Below, one piece after another: positions 62,679-64,000 of a stretch of 64,000 nt of DNA. Position 1 is the stretch's first letter; every line of letters begins with the position of its first letter. The stretch lies in the NCBI GenBank assembly GCA_020247055.1, contig JADCJL010000100.1, positions 1 to 64,000 of the forward strand. The letters run 5' to 3'. Below the pieces are notes generated by a model. That model made no database searches, had not been told where the DNA came from, and saw nothing but the letters and a program-made list of their open reading frames with translations. Position numbers and translations under genes: made by a program. This DNA is from Acidobacteriaceae bacterium (GTDB taxonomy: Bacteria; Acidobacteriota; Terriglobia; Bryobacterales; Bryobacteraceae).

Positions 62679-64000
62679 ATGACCTCCCTCTGCGCCGCCC
62701 TCACCGAAGGCCCCTCCCCCCTGGCCGCCATGCTCATCAATCTGGCGCCCCCCGGCTCCGCCGCCGAACAGCACGTCACCCCCGAAGGCGTCTCCCTCGG
62801 CTACGTCCACACCCCCGGCGGCCGTAACTCCGGACTCTTCACCGATGCCGCCAGCGGTTGGACCTGGGTCGGCAACGCCCGCCTCGACTATCGGGAAGAA
62901 CTCCTCCTCGCCCTCCACCTCCCCGCCTCCCTCTCCGACTCCGCCCTCGCCTTCCAAGCCCTCCTCCGCTACGAATCCAACTGCCTCCCGCGCCTCCACG
63001 GCGACTGGCAGTTCGCCGCCTGGAACTCCCGCACCCGCCGCCTCCTCGTCGCCCGCGACCCCTTCGGCAGCGCCGGTCTCTACTTCCACCACTCCCCGGG
63101 ACGCTTCGCCTGCTCCGGTCACATCGACGCCGTTCTCGCCTGCCCCGGCGTCCCTTGCAAAGTCAACTGGGACCACCTTGGCCTCGCCCTCTGCACCCTC
63201 GCCCACCAAACCACCGATACCGGCTACCAGAACATCCACCGGCTCGCCGCCGGCCACGCCCTCGAAGTGACCTCCCACTCCTGCCACGTCTTCCGCTACT
63301 GGAACGTCCAGGAACCCGTCTCCGCCCGCCGCGGCTCCCCCGAAGACCTCCAACTCCAGTTCGAAACCACCTTCCGCTCCGCCGTCGAATCCCGCGTCAA
63401 AACCGCCCTCAAACCAGCCTCCACCCTCAGCGGCGGACTCGACTCCGGCGCCGTCACCGCCGTCGCCGCCCGCGCCCTCGCCACCACCGGCCACCGACTC
63501 GGCGCCTTCACCGCCGTTCCCGCCTTCCCCCCCACCGGCCGCCTCGACCCCTCCCGCATTCTCGACGAAGGCCCAGCCGCCGCCGCCGTCGCCCAACTTC
63601 ACCCCAACATCGACCACCATCTCATCCACGCCGCCGGCCGCTGTCCCATCGCCGCCCTCCAGCGCTTCGTCTCCCTCACCGCCTCCCCCATCGCCAATGC
63701 CAACGCCGTCTGGCTCCTCGCCCTCATGGAAGAAGCCCAGGCCTACGGACACCACACCCTCTTCAACGGACAGGGCGGCAACGCTACCCTCTCCTGGCAG
63801 GGCCCCCCTTCGCTCCGCTTCCGCATCAAGTCGAGCCTCCTCCACTTCACCCGCCAAAGCTTCCGCTTCCGCGGCGCCTGGCGCCGCTTCTCCCTACTCC
63901 GTCCCGCAATCGTCGAGACCTACCAACTCGCCCCGCTCTTGTTCGACGCCGAAAACACCTACCGCACCCGCGGCGACCTCCGCCAGTTCTCCCTCCAGGC
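62679..64000 (+). CDS. asparagine-synthase-like protein (5' part, runs off the window)
   Basis: The frame is open from ATG 62679 to the end of the window (at least 440 codons). The N-terminal half resembles a class II glutamine amidotransferase (GDWQFAAWNSRTRRLLVARD, FGSAGLYFH), and the synthetase domain has the ATP-pyrophosphatase loop STLSGGLDSGAVTA near residue 251. The catalytic Cys expected right after the initiator Met is absent (MTSLCAALTEG; the first Cys is residue 5), so glutamine hydrolysis is doubtful. Lasso-peptide cyclases and beta-lactam synthetases share this loss. The 3' end and function are outside the window. Confidence 0.8.
   Translation, partial: MTSLCAALTEGPSPLAAMLINLAPPGSAAEQHVTPEGVSLGYVHTPGGRNSGLFTDAASGWTWVGNARLDYREELLLALHLPASLSDSALAFQALLRYESNCLPRLHGDWQFAAWNSRTRRLLVARDPFGSAGLYFHHSPGRFACSGHIDAVLACPGVPCKVNWDHLGLALCTLAHQTTDTGYQNIHRLAAGHALEVTSHSCHVFRYWNVQEPVSARRGSPEDLQLQFETTFRSAVESRVKTALKPASTLSGGLDSGAVTAVAARALATTGHRLGAFTAVPAFPPTGRLDPSRILDEGPAAAAVAQLHPNIDHHLIHAAGRCPIAALQRFVSLTASPIANANAVWLLALMEEAQAYGHHTLFNGQGGNATLSWQGPPSLRFRIKSSLLHFTRQSFRFRGAWRRFSLLRPAIVETYQLAPLLFDAENTYRTRGDLRQFSLQ

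Noticed and set aside
60480-63857. 1,125-codon open frame on the minus strand
   Set aside because: Only the part from 61829 down encodes a recognisable Gfo/Idh protein with a Tat leader. The upstream part is a low-complexity Gly/Glu/Val-rich antisense reading of the methyltransferase and asparagine-synthase-like genes.
1-64000. CRISPR arrays, tRNA or rRNA genes, prophage or complete insertion sequences
   Set aside because: No regularly spaced direct repeats, no tRNA-like cloverleaf or rRNA sequence, and no transposase, integrase or phage structural gene was recognised on reading. Only the short MITE-like element at 48.7 kb qualifies as mobile DNA.

Overview
The window reads as chromosomal DNA of a high-GC, Gram-negative soil acidobacterium, most likely of the Bryobacterales/Solibacter type. 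This is inferred from gene content, since no rRNA or tRNA is present. The pointers are repeated pairs of planctomycete/acidobacterial-type cytochromes (DUF1549/DUF1553 or DUF1592/DUF1588) with DUF1501 or DUF1552 partners, an Oar-like TonB-dependent receptor of about 1,090 residues, many Gfo/Idh/MocA oxidoreductases and xylose-isomerase-like sugar isomerases, and very frequent twin-arginine (Tat) leaders.

Layout. 1-4.2 kb: small operons (ThuA-like protein, class II aldolase, enolase-superfamily dehydratase, HbpS-like protein). 4.2-6 kb: an Rrf2 regulator overlapping a mono-heme protein gene. 6-14 kb: two cytochrome/Tat-partner pairs (PSD1 + DUF1501, DUF1592 + DUF1552), then a frameshifted PA14-domain gene. 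14-19.6 kb: a Tat-tagged DegT aminotransferase, an Oar-like receptor preceded by a possible 13-codon leader ORF, and a divergent creatininase-like protein. 19.7-25.7 kb: a second PSD1 + DUF1501 pair with a sugar isomerase, ending at a clear terminator, and a SelA-fold PLP enzyme. 25.8-32.6 kb: MoxR, DUF58 and two VWA membrane proteins. 32.7-36.3 kb: a CYTH phosphatase and a sugar catabolic operon. 36.4-47.1 kb: a long plus-strand run with an SDR, two sialidase-fold proteins, a hydrolase, a GMC dehydrogenase with its Tat subunit, and a third PSD1 + DUF1501 pair. 47.1-52.6 kb: a beta-propeller protein, a probable 202-bp MITE, a hydroxyacyl-CoA dehydrogenase, two aldo/keto reductases and an esterase. 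52.7-57.1 kb: a three-subunit respiratory formate dehydrogenase whose catalytic subunit is read through an in-frame UGA (selenocysteine). 57.2-64 kb: a cation symporter, a ceramidase-like protein, a sugar isomerase, a Gfo/Idh protein, a TylF-like methyltransferase and the start of an asparagine-synthase-like gene that leaves the window.

Taken together the genes suggest a polysaccharide or glycoconjugate scavenger. An outer-membrane receptor, sialidase and beta-propeller enzymes, and a large set of Tat-exported redox and isomerase enzymes would work in the periplasm next to exported c-type cytochromes. Formate would be oxidised at the membrane by the seleno-formate dehydrogenase.

The strongest unexpected signals are: (i) -10-like hexamers placed 6-9 nt before the start codon of most first genes, which implies widespread leaderless transcription; (ii) the UGA/SECIS pair in the formate dehydrogenase; (iii) a long hairpin that encloses the start codon of the 42.46-kb cytochrome gene; (iv) a 202-bp element with 13-bp terminal inverted repeats and a 5-bp target duplication; and (v) a large block of reversed GC skew. 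All functional calls come from reading the sequence; no database search was run.
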